Positions 42,731-53,677 of a stretch of 64,000 nucleotides of DNA are shown here, piece after piece. The first letter of the stretch is position 1. Each line of letters starts with the position of its first letter. Source of the stretch: Rehmannia glutinosa (lineage: Eukaryota; Streptophyta; Magnoliopsida; Lamiales; Orobanchaceae); contig CM071930.1 of assembly GCA_016081115.2 (NCBI GenBank), positions 28,659,641 through 28,723,640 of the forward strand, given 5' to 3'. The translations under genes and the position numbers were made by a program. The notes beneath the pieces were generated by a model, which made no database searches, had not been told where the DNA came from, and saw nothing but the letters and a program-made list of their open reading frames with translations.

Positions 42731-43678
42731 GATAAATGGGAGGCTTGATCTAGGGTATGGGGGAAAGGCTGGGAATACACCCAAGAACACAAGAAACACA
42801 TCAATTTCATCAAGGAAAAATCAAGGGAAGAATCGAGTCGAATCGGAGCTTGAGGATTGAAGATTAATCGAGAGATTATCCATTTCCCTAAGTTTTCTCA
42901 TTCTTTGTGCTTTAATCTTTCATTTTAGCTTCTTATGAAGATGAACAATTTGTCTATGAGTTGTTTATTTATAATGGGTAGCTAAACTTCTTGTGATTTC
43001 CGGGTTTTGGAAGTAGATTAATTGAACTCTTGTTGATTGTTTTAATCTTAATTGAAGTTATTGTCTTGAAGCCTATTTGAGTACTTTGTTCTTATTCTTG
43101 TTTTATCATTTGGCCAATGATTTAGCATGTTTGACATATTGATTCATAATTCGAGAGATGAGTTTCAATATTAGATCTTGAGTACTTGACATGAACATTT
43201 GCATAATCGAGAGGTTTGTGAATATTTGTGAGGATATTTGATCTTTTGTGCATTTTGGGAGTTGTGTATCTTATGTTGAGTAGAGATACTAGCATAGATA
43301 TTTCAATCTACACTTTATATACATCTCAAGAGGGAGGATAAAATACCGTTGTGATCGTCTTATAGGTGTATTGATAATAACTTTGGCTTTGATTAAATCG
43401 TAAAACAAGAGGAATATTAATTGAAACCATAACCCGGGAATCCATTTCATTTCCCTTGGTAATTCCACTATTATTTTCATCTTGTGTTTTTGTGGTTATT
43501 CTTATCTTTTCTTCCACAACAATCATTCAATTTCGATCGTCTAAATAAAAATAAGGCTATCTTAGTTCAATACTTAGCGCATTAATTTATTAGTCTCCGT
43601 GGATACGACCTTGCTTACCCTATTCTATAAACTACACCGTACACTTTTGTGAAGCTAAAAATAAGGCGAACAAGTTTT

Positions 43679-43698
43679 TGGCGCCGTGTTTAGGGGAC
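43679..43698 (+). promoter_or_regulatory. AT1 primer binding site (TGGCGCC type)
   Basis: tggcgccgtgtttaggggac matches TGGCGCCGTTGCCGGGGAC, the PBS form of Athila/Tat gypsy elements, with a small lesion in the middle. It lies 6 bp after the LTR. Confidence 0.8.
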
Positions 43699-43830
43699 CA
43701 ATACAATTTTTGGTGCTAATATTGCGATAGATAGAATTATTCTTAATTTAGACATTTTTTTTTATTTTTTTTCATTTTTCTTTTGTAAATTCTACTTCTA
43801 CAATGCTTGATTTGTTTCTTTGAATTGGTA

Positions 43831-44316
43831 TAGGTGCACCTATTCGGATGGAAGAGGCAAAACCATCTTTGAAGACGCCTCATTTCATTCATGAATCAAA
43901 CGACGTCATTTATGAGTCAAATAAATTTATTCATGAGGGAAATGAGAAATAGCCTTACCAAAAACGAAGCAAAGATGGACAAGATGAAGTTGCAATTGAC
44001 ACAATTGGTCAATACTATGGATTCACAATTGAAAAATCTCGAGACTCAAATGGGCCAATTAGTTACAATAGTGGTGGGCAACATCAAAAGAGCAATTTTT
44101 AAGCACCACCAAGCCAACTCGAAGGAACAATCTAGTGCCATTCATCAAATGAGTGGTAGAATACGAGAAGATGAAGATCCTGGAAATGCAAGAAAGTTCG
44201 GAACCAAACACGAATTGTGTGTTTATGCACTTTCGGCCCGTGTGTACCGAAAAGGAGCAAAAACAGGACAAGGAACACACGAACCATGTGTGTACGCCCG
44301 TGCATTGCGTGCATGA
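43831..44316 (+). pseudogene. gag: AT1 gag C-terminal remnant
   Basis: 43891-44316 encodes a coil (TKNEAKMDKMKLQLTQLVNT, SQLKNLETQMGQLVTIV) and then AIHQMSGR. This matches the pattern NLEVQMGQLA...AITLRSGR near the Gag C-terminus in Athila-type elements. The capsid region before it is absent, and everything from protease to integrase after it is absent. The last third (Cys/Tyr/Ala-rich, from tgtgtgtacgcccgtgc-like DNA) is probably not coding. Possibly still a packaging-competent transcript, but no working protein is expected. Confidence 0.65.
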
Positions 44317-44539
44317 TATAAGAAAACTATTCCATAATGAGACAAGCCAGAATATGCGTACACGCACGGACAACATGAGCATAACCCAGATCAAAATGTT
44401 CCAACACCAGGACTCCTGTACTTGCTTGGAGATCCCAAGTATGTATTACTAGATGCAAACAGAGCAAAAACGGTTCTTGACCATGACCCAAAGCAGCTAA
44501 TATATGCATTCAAGGGAGGCACCAATTCATACGTCGAGC

Positions 44540-44582
44540 TATAGACGGTAAATCTAGCGCTTGTTGGGAGGCAACCCAATGG
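44540..44582 (+). other. Conserved Athila/Tat post-pol motif
   Basis: gtcgagctatagacggtaaa then gcgcttgttgggaggcaaccc. Very similar DNA follows the end of integrase in many Athila/Tat elements (from memory). This marks the 3' edge of the internal deletion. Confidence 0.6.
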
Positions 44583-44644
44583 TAACTTCACATTTTTCTT
44601 TCTTGAAATTCTATCTTTTCCTTTGTTTCGATATAATTTCATTC

Positions 44645-44660
44645 AAGTTTGGGGGGAGAG
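44645..44660 (+). promoter_or_regulatory. AT1 internal PPT-like tract
   Basis: aagtttggggggagag repeats the aagtttgggggtatt tract before the 3' LTR (60089-60103). Confidence 0.6.
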
Positions 44661-45956
44661 TTAGTATTTTGATTTGAAATGTGTGAGTATTTTGATTTGA
44701 AGTGTGTAAAAAAAAAAAAAAATTGCATTTGTTTGTGTGTTTTCATATAATTGCATGTAGAGCATTTTAAGTTGCATTTGCATTAGTAGCATGTTTACAG
44801 TTTTAGCATGTTTATTGTTTTCATAGATTTTAAGGAGTGAGTTGACCGTGTGCGACGAGACTTGATGCTTATATTTTTGAAAAAAATTTGTATTGTTTTG
44901 ATTGGGTGTTGAGTATGAGTTGATTGAGCCATGAATAGATGACATTGAGCATGTGGATATTGAGAACATGGTTTGATGCTTTGAATTACGTATTTGCAAG
45001 CCTGTGAGCTTTTGAGCCTTCTTTTGCTTTCATCATATGCGTCTTGTTGTTAATTTGAGTGTATCATTCATGTTGTTAGAATTCTAGAACTTGCTCTGGT
45101 ATCTCTGTCAAGGTCGCATGTTGTATGCGAAATGTGAAAATGATCAAAGGCCATTTTTGTTAGCCCTTCAAGCCTTTTGCTTACCTAATGATAATATTGA
45201 AATCCCTAGTTAGCCAACTTGAGCCTATTGCCTAATTTTTGATAGCCACAATTCAAGCCTTAACTTGAGAAATCTTTTACCCAAAACTTGAGCGTATAGC
45301 ATTGAGTAAAGGGATTGAATAAGGGTGGATGGGTAGAATCAAAATTTTAGAAGATGGTGTTAGAGTTGGTTGATGGGAAGAAAAGGAGGAGAAATGAAGT
45401 GTTGAAAACTCGTATAAATGTCGAAAAAAAAAATCGACTTTGTAAATGAGTTTCATTTAAATGAACTTGGGGGCTAAGGATTGTAATTTGAGGTGAGTCT
45501 CAAAAGAAAGAAAGGAGATGGAGATAAGAGGAGTTGATGAAAATGAGAGATGATTTGAGTAGCATATTGAGCTTTAATGTAGATGATTTATATGCTCACC
45601 GGTCTATACGCTCGAGTTTGAGTCACTCTATCCATATTTTCCTACCCTAACCAAAGAACCTTCATTACAACCAAAGAAAAAAAGTCCTTTTTGATTCACA
45701 AATTGCATACATTCTAGTGGCGGAGATATGAGACGAATTGCAAGCCTATGGTAATTTTGCAACATTGAATTGATTTGAGCGTAAACACGTCCTATATTCA
45801 TTCGAGATGAGAGTATACACTTGATCTTTGAGAGGCGTGATTCTTAGCATTTACCATGGTTTCTTTGATGTATGCTCTATGTTAGATGTTTGAGGCTTGG
45901 TTGATTCGTTGTTTGACACCTATGATGAACAATACGAATTTTATGGAGTTGTTGTG
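44661..45956 (+). other. AT1 3' untranslated tail, left of SV3
   Basis: About 1.3 kb without a gene. It contains repeated ttgagc/cttgagcc words (45180-45300) as in the long tails of Athila-like elements. It ends with the SV3 target site ttgtg (45952-45956). Confidence 0.6.
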
Positions 45957-47495
45957 TGTTAGGAATTTTATTGTTTAGATTTTGATGAATGCCATGTAAA
46001 ACTTAGAATAGAAAGTTGGCACCCCAATTCTTGTTGTAAAATGTATTGTAACAATTAGAGGCGCCAAGCCGAGTTAAGTCGCCTACGCCCTAACATGCAA
46101 GAAGACAATCAAGGCTTGAAGGAAAACTTCTGGTGAGAGACAAACAGTACAAAGAAGAAAAGCGACAGGGAACTCGATCGAAGAAGCGGTGAGATACTGG
46201 TGAGTGGAACATCGGTCAAGTCAACTCAAGAGAAGCCAAGTCTCAAGTCAAGTGATGAAGAGTCATCCAATGATTGGAAGCGACTCTAAGTCACCTGGGG
46301 AAAGCAAGGAAAAGCGATCAAGTCGAGATAATCAAAAGAACCGTTGCGAGAAATCAAGAGATTTACTTAAACAAGTAATATCTCCATACCACCTTTCTCG
46401 GAGTGCTCGGTCCCGAAGCGTGCAATTGGAATGAACCAATGGGAAGCACTACACCGTGTCGAACTACGAAAAGGTGAAACAACAATTCATACGAGGAAAC
46501 AAACAATTCCAAGAAGCGCAAGCCAACGATCGCAAAGTGACTTTCAAAAATAAGCCTATCTCTTCAACGGGAAATTTTTGAAAGTTCACTATAAAAGGCC
46601 GAGGAGTTTGTTTGAGAAAGAGATGCATGAATGACACATACGTGAGATATACAAGCACATTAGAAAAATGAAACAATCTCAATCCTCAAGCCTATATTCG
46701 AAGTACATCAATCCAACACTTACCTGTGAAGGAAAGAGAGCTTCAACCAGAGTTGAAGAGGAAACCTTTGAAAACAAGGGTCTACTTTCCGGGAAGGATT
46801 GTAGAAAAGTTCAAAGTTGAACTAAGTCTTAAGCATTTGGAGGGCTTCGTGATCAAATCCAAAGAGCTTGAGCAAGTGAGAGCTGTAGTAGCAAGGCAGC
46901 TGCCTGTGAAGAAGCCGAGTCGAACGAGAAGCCGGTGAGTGATCAAGGCGTCTCGGATCGAGTCCCAAAGGATCAAGTCATTTTGTTGTGATCAAGACTT
47001 GTATCCGGGACTGTTACCACTTTGTAAACCGATCATTACTTAGTGGATTCCTCCGGGAGTTGGAGAAGAGAGGAGTAGAAGAATTACCCCATCTTGAACC
47101 TCTATAAAAACTTTCTTGTGTCATTTACATTTCAAAGCATTTAAATTCCCGCACTTTTTATTGCTTATATCTCATTGATAAATTTGCCATCCATTTGATA
47201 ATTTATAAGTACTAAATCAAGCTCTAAAATATTGCTTAATCAAACTTAAGGGTGTTAAGTCTTCGCTGAAAATAAAACCACGGTGAGTTAAATTGTAGCC
47301 AACAAAGTGAGTTACTCCATCAACTCGGTGAGTCATTTGAATGATTAACTCTCTTGAGTGACTAATTCGATTGTCCATCAAGGACACAAATTGTGTAGAA
47401 TTAACTATGTAGATTTAAAAGGACTAAATCGAAAATTTGGTAAGGTTTATTCAACCCCCTTCTAAACCTTACACTTACACCCCTTGGGACCTACA
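45957..47495 (+). repeat. SV3 5' LTR
   Basis: TGTTAGGAATTTTATTG to gggacctaca, 1,539 bp. TATA box at 46590-46596. ORFs inside (46204-46434, 46726-46938) are not genes. Confidence 0.95.
46590..46596 (+). promoter_or_regulatory. TATA box, SV3 5' LTR
   Basis: TATAAAA in ttcactataaaaggccgagg, identical in the 3' LTR (59103-59109). Confidence 0.65.
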
Positions 47496-47497
47496 AG

Positions 47498-47511
47498 TGG
47501 TATCGGAGCGG
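47498..47511 (+). promoter_or_regulatory. SV3 primer binding site (initiator tRNA-Met)
   Basis: TGGTATCGGAGCGG, two bases after the LTR end. A slight variant of TGGTATCAGAGC. Confidence 0.85.
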
Positions 47512-47620
47512 TTGGTTCATTGAACCCTCCGGCTCAGTTCTTGAACTAGATCTCCAAACTTTTCAAAGTCTCGCTTTAGTACTTAAACTTTCAAAATTCT
47601 TTTTATTAAAAGTCATTATC

Positions 47621-49941
47621 ATGGAAGCAAATTTGACACGCATCCCTATGTTCACTATTGAAGAATTTGATGATTGGAAAATTCGTATGCGAGGCTCATC
47701 TATCAAAGATTACATGATGAGATGTGGATAGTAATAGAAGATGGGCCTCTACAAATATTAAAGGTGAACACAATTTGACGCAGAGTTGCGGTGAAGGAGA
47801 AGAAGATGTTGCTCCTAGACCAATCATGGTTGAAAAACCAAGAAGCGAGTGGACAAATGATGTGAGAAAAAGATACAACCTGGATAATGTAGCCAAGGAC
47901 ATCCTCTACAAAACCTTGGACAAAGCCATGTTCAACAAAGTCAAATCATGCAAAACGGCTAAAGAAATGCAGGACAAAGTGACATTGATTTGTGAAGGCT
48001 CGGAGCAAATCAAAGAAAACAAATTATCGGTGGTACATTGAGAAGTTTGAAAATTTCAAAATGATCTCGGAGAGAATCTGGATCAACTAGACGCTCGGTT
48101 TCGTAAATCACAAATGAGTGGCTACACTTGGAAAGGAATATACACGAGAAGGAAATGTGTATGAAGATCCTAAAAAAGTCTTCGGTGAATGGGAAATGAA
48201 GGTCATGGCACCGAGACATTCCATGGACCTATCAAAGACATCCAACCATGAACTATTCTCGGACCTCAAAGCCTATGAGTTTGAGCCGAGAAGAAAAGAC
48301 CAGGAAGAGACAGTTGTACCCAAAACAGTTTGCTCTAATTGTCAAAGATGGGAAGAGAGCGAGGTCAAAGAGGCAATTGACCCCGGAAAAATAATACGAT
48401 GGTCAAAAGATTTAACAAGTTCTTTAACAAGAACTACAAGAGAGGAAAGGGTGAATCTTCCGAAGACACTCGGCTCCCTCCAAATCAAGGGATGATAGGC
48501 CAACCAAGAGAAGATCATCAACAAGTTGAGTATCAAAAGGGTGACAACTCAAGAGTAGAAAGAGTGATCAAAAGGTGAATATCTATGTTGGAATTGTAGA
48601 CAACCAGGTCACTATGCCATTATTTGCTCATATCCTATAGTCAACAAGTACAGGAATGAAGAAGAAAGAAAGGTCTTGAGAGAAAGAAGACAAGAAAAAA
48701 AAAAAGGCAATGATGGCTGCGAGAGATCGCCGAGACAAAGTCAAGAGAGACAAAGTGATTGAGAGAAGTGAAGTGGCGACTACTCGAGTGACTCGAAGAA
48801 GAAGCCTTGATCCGCTTAATGGCCAAAGAACAAGATCAAGAAGATGAGGTACAATCTAATTCCACAAGCTCGGACACTAGTGATAGTGATCGTGACACAC
48901 ACACTTCATCACCTCTTGATCTTTATGATTCATTAGGCAAAATGATGAAAGATTTTGAGCACATTAAATCCTCACACACACTATTGAATGAGGAAAACGA
49001 GCCTACTTAAAAGTCAAAACTCAAAGGCGACTAAGGAGCCGAGTACTCTAAGTCAAATAGTTTGTTGAAAATGAAAGTTTAAAGGTGAAAATGCTAAATT
49101 AGTAGCGAGAAATTGCTGCTATAGAAAAAGAGGAGAATGACCTCAAGAATGTTATTGCCTCATTCACTAAGGCATCTAAATCATTGGATGATCTTATTAT
49201 GAGTCAAAGAGAATGTGGAGACAAGACAGGCTTAGGATTTAATTCCTTTGTGCCATGTCAAACCTCAAGAGTAATTTTGGAAAAAGGATCTTCAAGTCAT
49301 GAAGAGTCCGAAAAATCCAAAACTCTAAATATTGCACACACTTTCACTCCAAAGCATCAATACTAAGCAAAGCTGGCCTTGGTTACAAAGGGAAAGGAAA
49401 ATGATTGATTGAGTGTCTTTGAAAGGGATAGTGAGAAAAGATTCACCGAGTTCCTCAATGAGACTCCAAGCGAGAAAATACTGTAAAGAAGAAGCGAGCT
49501 ACCAAAAATCCCGAAGAAAATCCATAAAAGAAATACATATGATGGGAATGGTAGAAGATATCCAAGCCAAGCGATTGGAACAATGTGAACTATCGCCTGG
49601 ACTTATGGAATATAAGCACAGATGGCAAAGGCCTAGAACTCAAGAAAGGCCATTCCAAAAGCACAAGAGCTTTCATCAAGCACACATATGCACCTAGGCA
49701 CTACACTCAAAAACACCACAATTACCCAAGAAAGGCAATTGCTAAAACACATATGCGGGCATACTGACGAAAGAGACAATTTGTATGAACCTAGAATCCC
49801 CAAGCAATTTGCCAGGATTAATTATGATTATGGGCGATAGATGGCAACCTCTTAGAGTCAAATCATTTGGCTATAGGTTGGTTGGATCATCTTATAACTC
49901 TAACCCCTCGGGACCCGGACAAGAATGGGTACCTAAAACTT
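47621..49941 (+). pseudogene. gag: SV3 gag with intact zinc knuckle
   Basis: ATG at 47621 (MEANLTRIPMFTIEEFDDWK). The UBN2-type domain is spread over 47724-48041 (NVAKDILYKTLDKAMFNKVK, ENKLSVV) and 48118-48495 (MDLSKTSNHELFSDLKAYEF). The zinc knuckle at 48586-48627 is intact: CWNCRQPGHYAIIC, spacing CX2CX4HX4C. An acidic Ser-rich stretch (48807-49010), a coiled coil (49010-49366) and a Lys/Arg-rich basic region (49413-49767) follow, ending GP..EWVPK at about 49915-49941. Frameshifts occur about every 100-300 bp, usually where SV1 or SV2 have CAG or CTG. Confidence 0.85.
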
Positions 49942-51470
49942 AATTTCCTTGATTGCGGGTTCAAGGAAGCAGTGAGTGCCAAGGAACCTGGTACATGGAT
50001 AGTGGTCATTCCGGACATATGACAGAAATAAGAGAAATCTGTCAAAATTCAAGGAAGTCAAAGGAGCAAAAGTCATATTTGGAGGAAATGAAGCTCTGGT
50101 GAAATAAGAGGCATTGGATCCATCAAAAGGAATGGTTTAGAAATCACGAGATGTTGCATATGTTGAAGGACTAAACTTCAATTTACTAAGCATTAGTCAA
50201 CTCGTGACAAGGGTTACAATGTTGGATTCAACATGGGTGTATGCCAAATCAAGGATATTGAATCAAATGAAGTTGTCTTTGCAAGGAAATAGAGAAGAAT
50301 ATGTATGTAGTGGATTGGTCAATTGCAACACCCAAAGACTGTCTACTAGCAAAAGAGCACAATTTGAATCAAATTGGTGTGGCACAAAAAGTGAGTCACC
50401 TGAATTTCAAAACAATTAACAAGCTAGCAAGAAGTCATCGGTAGAAGGACTTCCGGACTCGATATACAAGAAGGAGAGTATATGCGATGCATGTCGGAAG
50501 GAAAACAAATCAAGTCGTCATTCAAAGAAAAGACATGCCCATCCTCAACAAGAATATTGCATCTACTTCATATGGATCTATTTGGCCCAGTGGAACCAAA
50601 GCAAGCATAAGTGGAAAGAAATACACCTTGGTGGTAGTAGATGACTACTCAAGATATACATGGACAATATTCATGTGCAAGAAGAAAGAAACTCTACAAA
50701 AGCTACCACGGTGATGAAGAGGATACAAAATGAAAGAGTCAAACCATTATCAAAATAAGATCGGATAGAGGAACCGAGTTTGTCAATGGAATAATAACTC
50801 GATCTTGTAGTGAGAATGGCATTGGTCATGAACTATTAATTTTGCAAGGACTCCACAATGAGAATGGAGTTGCGAGAAAGAAGGAAACAGAACCCTCAAA
50901 GAAGCAAAGAAGGACCATGTTAGTGACGGGGTTACCAAAAAGATTTTGGCTGAAGCAATTAACACTGACTTGCTACACCCAAAACGGATGTATGATAAAT
51001 AGGCGGTGACAAAGACTCCTATGAGATGCGGATTTGGAAGAAAACCAAATGTTGCATATTTGAGAATATTTGGATGTAAATGCTTCATCCACAACAATGG
51101 CAAAGACAACCTAAAGGCTTTTGATGCTAAAGCGATGAAGGTATCTTCTTAGGATACTCGGTGAAAGCAAAGCCTCTGAGAATACTCAACAAAAGAACTA
51201 TGGTTACGAGAAGAATCCATTCATGTAGTATTCGATGAGCCAAATATAAATGGGGAAGACATTGAAGAGTCGGTGACAATTTGAATGAATCGCCCAACCT
51301 TACTGAGAAGAGTCCCTATCTTTGAAGGTAGGCGGGGATTATCAATTGAGAAGAAGATGAGATATTTGAATCTCAAAAGCGGTGGAAAATTTCTGACTAA
51401 GTGATTACGAGAGAGTGACCCAGACAACACAACCGCAAGTCGATCAATTTGAATCCGCTAACTCACTCCA
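49942..51470 (+). pseudogene. pol: SV3 protease and integrase, broken
   Basis: Protease: TWYMDSGHSGHMT at about 49989-50027 with catalytic DSG. Integrase: zinc region (SHLNFKTINKLA at about 50393-50428, CDAC near 50484) with frame losses. Core has LLHMDLFGP (50561-50587) and VVVDDYSRYTWTIFMCKKKE at about 50633-50692, then RSDRGTEFVNGI (50759-50794). C-terminal parts with FGCKCFIHNNG and KDNLKAFDAK lie at about 51070-51130. No continuous frame. Confidence 0.82.
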
Positions 51471-52640
51471 ACTGATGTAAGATGGCCGAGAGACCATCCA
51501 CGAGAACTTGTCATTGGAGATATAAGAGAAGGTGTCAAAACAAGATCTAGAACTCAACAAGAAGCTATGTTCACATGCTTCATCTCATAAATAGCCAAAA
51601 GATGTGTCACAAGCATTGGATGACACACATTGGATTCAAGCTATGCAAGAAGAGCTAAATCGGTTTGAGAGAAATAAAGTATGGGAACTAGTGCAAAGAC
51701 CCATACATCAAAATGTTATTGGAACCAAATGGGTATTCGAAATAAGATGAACGAGGAAGGTTACGTGGTAAGAAACAAAGCAAGACTGGTAGCCAAAGGA
51801 TATTGTCAAGAAGAAGGGATAGATTTTGATGAAACATTTGCCCCTGTAGCAAGATTGGAAGCTATAAGGATGTTTCTTGCCTATCTTTGCTCACAAGAAT
51901 TTCTTTGTATATCAAATGGATGTAAAAAGTGCATTCTGAATGGGTTATTGGAAGAAGAAGTGTATGTTGAACAACCACCAGGATTTGAGCGAGAAGACTC
52001 TTGGAGACAAGGTATACAAACTCAAGAAAGCCTGTCGCAGTTGAAACAGGCACCGAGCATGGTATGATACCTGTCACAATTCTGGTGAAAATGGATTCAC
52101 AAAAGGAAAAGTAGATAGAACACTTTTTTCGAATTCAAGACAAGAAGAGTATCTTTGCTTGTTCAAATATATGTGGATGATATCATTTTTGGATCCACCG
52201 ACAAAAGAGTTTGTGTGAAAAATTCTCAAACCTCATGCAAAGCAAATTTGAAATGAGCATGATGGGGAGAGCCGACATTTTTCCTTGGACTTCAAGTGAA
52301 GCAGTGAAAGATGGAACCTTCATAAGTCAAACAAAATATACCAGGGATTTAATGAAGAAGTTCGGATGGAAGAGAAGTCTTACGTAAAAATACCAATGAA
52401 CACATCGGTCAAAATGGACATGGATGCGGCGGCAAGCCTGTAGATCAAACAAGATCTGAGCACTTATTAGATCTTTGCTCTATCTCACAAGCGGGCGGAC
52501 ATCACCTTTCTTTTGTAGGTGTATGTGCAAGATTTCAATCTGCTCCAAAAGAGAGCCATATGACAGCGGCTAAAAGAATCTCGAGATACTTGAAAGGAAG
52601 CCAAGAAGTAGGCCTATGGTATCCAAAGGAAGGTGGATTC
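51471..52640 (+). pseudogene. pol: SV3 reverse transcriptase, broken
   Basis: [20 protein letters not shown] lies at about 51613-51672. 51681-52067 is open, with [40 protein letters not shown] and [16 protein letters not shown]. The first catalytic region is shifted (DVKSAFLNG damaged at 51918-51945). YVDD is at 52170-52181. LGLQVK, TKYTRDLMKKFGW and NTSVKMDMDA follow in alternating frames. Compared with SV2, lesions concentrate at CAG/CTG triplets. Confidence 0.85.
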
Positions 52641-53103
52641 AAGCTAATTGGCTATTGATTCGACTATCTTTGGATGCGAGTGGATAGGAAGAGCACCTCG
52701 CACTTTTTGTCAAATCTTTGGGAAACAGACTAATTTCTGGTTTAGCAAGAAGCAAAACTCAATAGCCACCTCTACCGAGGAGGAGAATACATAGTTGCGG
52801 GCACTTTTGTTGTGCCCAAGTCCTATGGATGAGACAACGGTGAGAGACTATGAAGTTGAAGAAAAAGAAATTCCAATCATGTGTGATAACACAAGTGCCA
52901 TTGCAATCACTCAAAATCTGTCTTTGCACTCAAGAACAAAACATATAGATGTCGGATATCATTTCATAAGAGATCATGTTGAAAAGAAGGACATTATCTT
53001 GGAATACATCTCAAGCGATAAACAACTAGTGACATCTTCACAAAACCATTATGTGAGTCAAGATTTGAAGAACTCAAGCATGAGATGGGGTTAATTGAGT
53101 GAA
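52641..53103 (+). pseudogene. pol: SV3 RNase H, broken
   Basis: 52795-53094 contains RDYEVEEKEIPIMCDNTSAI, TKHIDVGYHFIRDHVEKKDI and LEYISSDKQL, then a shift before the IFTKPL-like part. It ends GLIE plus stop, where SV1 and SV2 end GLIELS (the missing ctg is another CTG-site change). Confidence 0.85.
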
Positions 53104-53677
53104 CCCGACACTCAGACGAATCAAAGAAGAGAATTAGAGCAGAAAAGAAGTGAAAAAGAGTGAAAACAAAAATCAACTCGATTAAATCAAATTGTATCGG
53201 AAAGACTGACTACACCGAGTCGGTGATAATTTGAGTCACCAAGAGAAGCTGCGAGGAGTAGAGTTAAATCGGCTAAGAGATAATTTGAATAACTTATAAG
53301 CAAAGTGACAAAAAACGCTTGATCGTTTTAACTTAAGCGGGAATGTTTTAAGGAACACGTCGGCATCATGATGATGTGTACACGGACATAAAAGCTGCAC
53401 ACCAAGCTTATGATTGGATATAAATCCGCGCATTAAATACGAGGCGTGAAATGCTCAATAGGCGTGCGAAATCAAGCCGTTGATTTCGATCACAATTCAA
53501 AAACCGTCCGCACGTCCTTTCATAAACCATATTTAAACCATTTTAAATCCGTTTCTCTCTCACACTTCCAAAAGCTGTTCATTTTTTTTTTTTCTCAAAA
53601 GGCAAAGGCAAATACTCTCGAAACCCTATCAACCTTCAAATCAAATTTACGAACTTTTCCTTGAAATTATTCGAGAA
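53104..53677 (+). other. SV3 leader between RNase H and third ORF
   Basis: Counterpart of 14173-14723. It ends with a T-rich run (53582-53597) and caaaggcaaaggcaaa before the ATG. No gene. Confidence 0.5.

Larger units (their letters stand above)
42159..43672 (+). repeat. AT1 5' LTR
   Basis: TGTTCACTTGGTTTT to ataaggcgaaca, 1,514 bp. A GGCGC/GCGCC-rich block (42530-42675) lies just before the TATA box (42723-42730). ORFs in it (42158-42436, 42509-42727 and others) are not genes. Confidence 0.92.

Noticed and set aside
44200..44320. tgtgtgtacgcccgtgc-like repeats as a binding-site array
   Set aside because: Only two or three loose copies. They may be remnants of the AT1 internal sequence, and there is no support for function.
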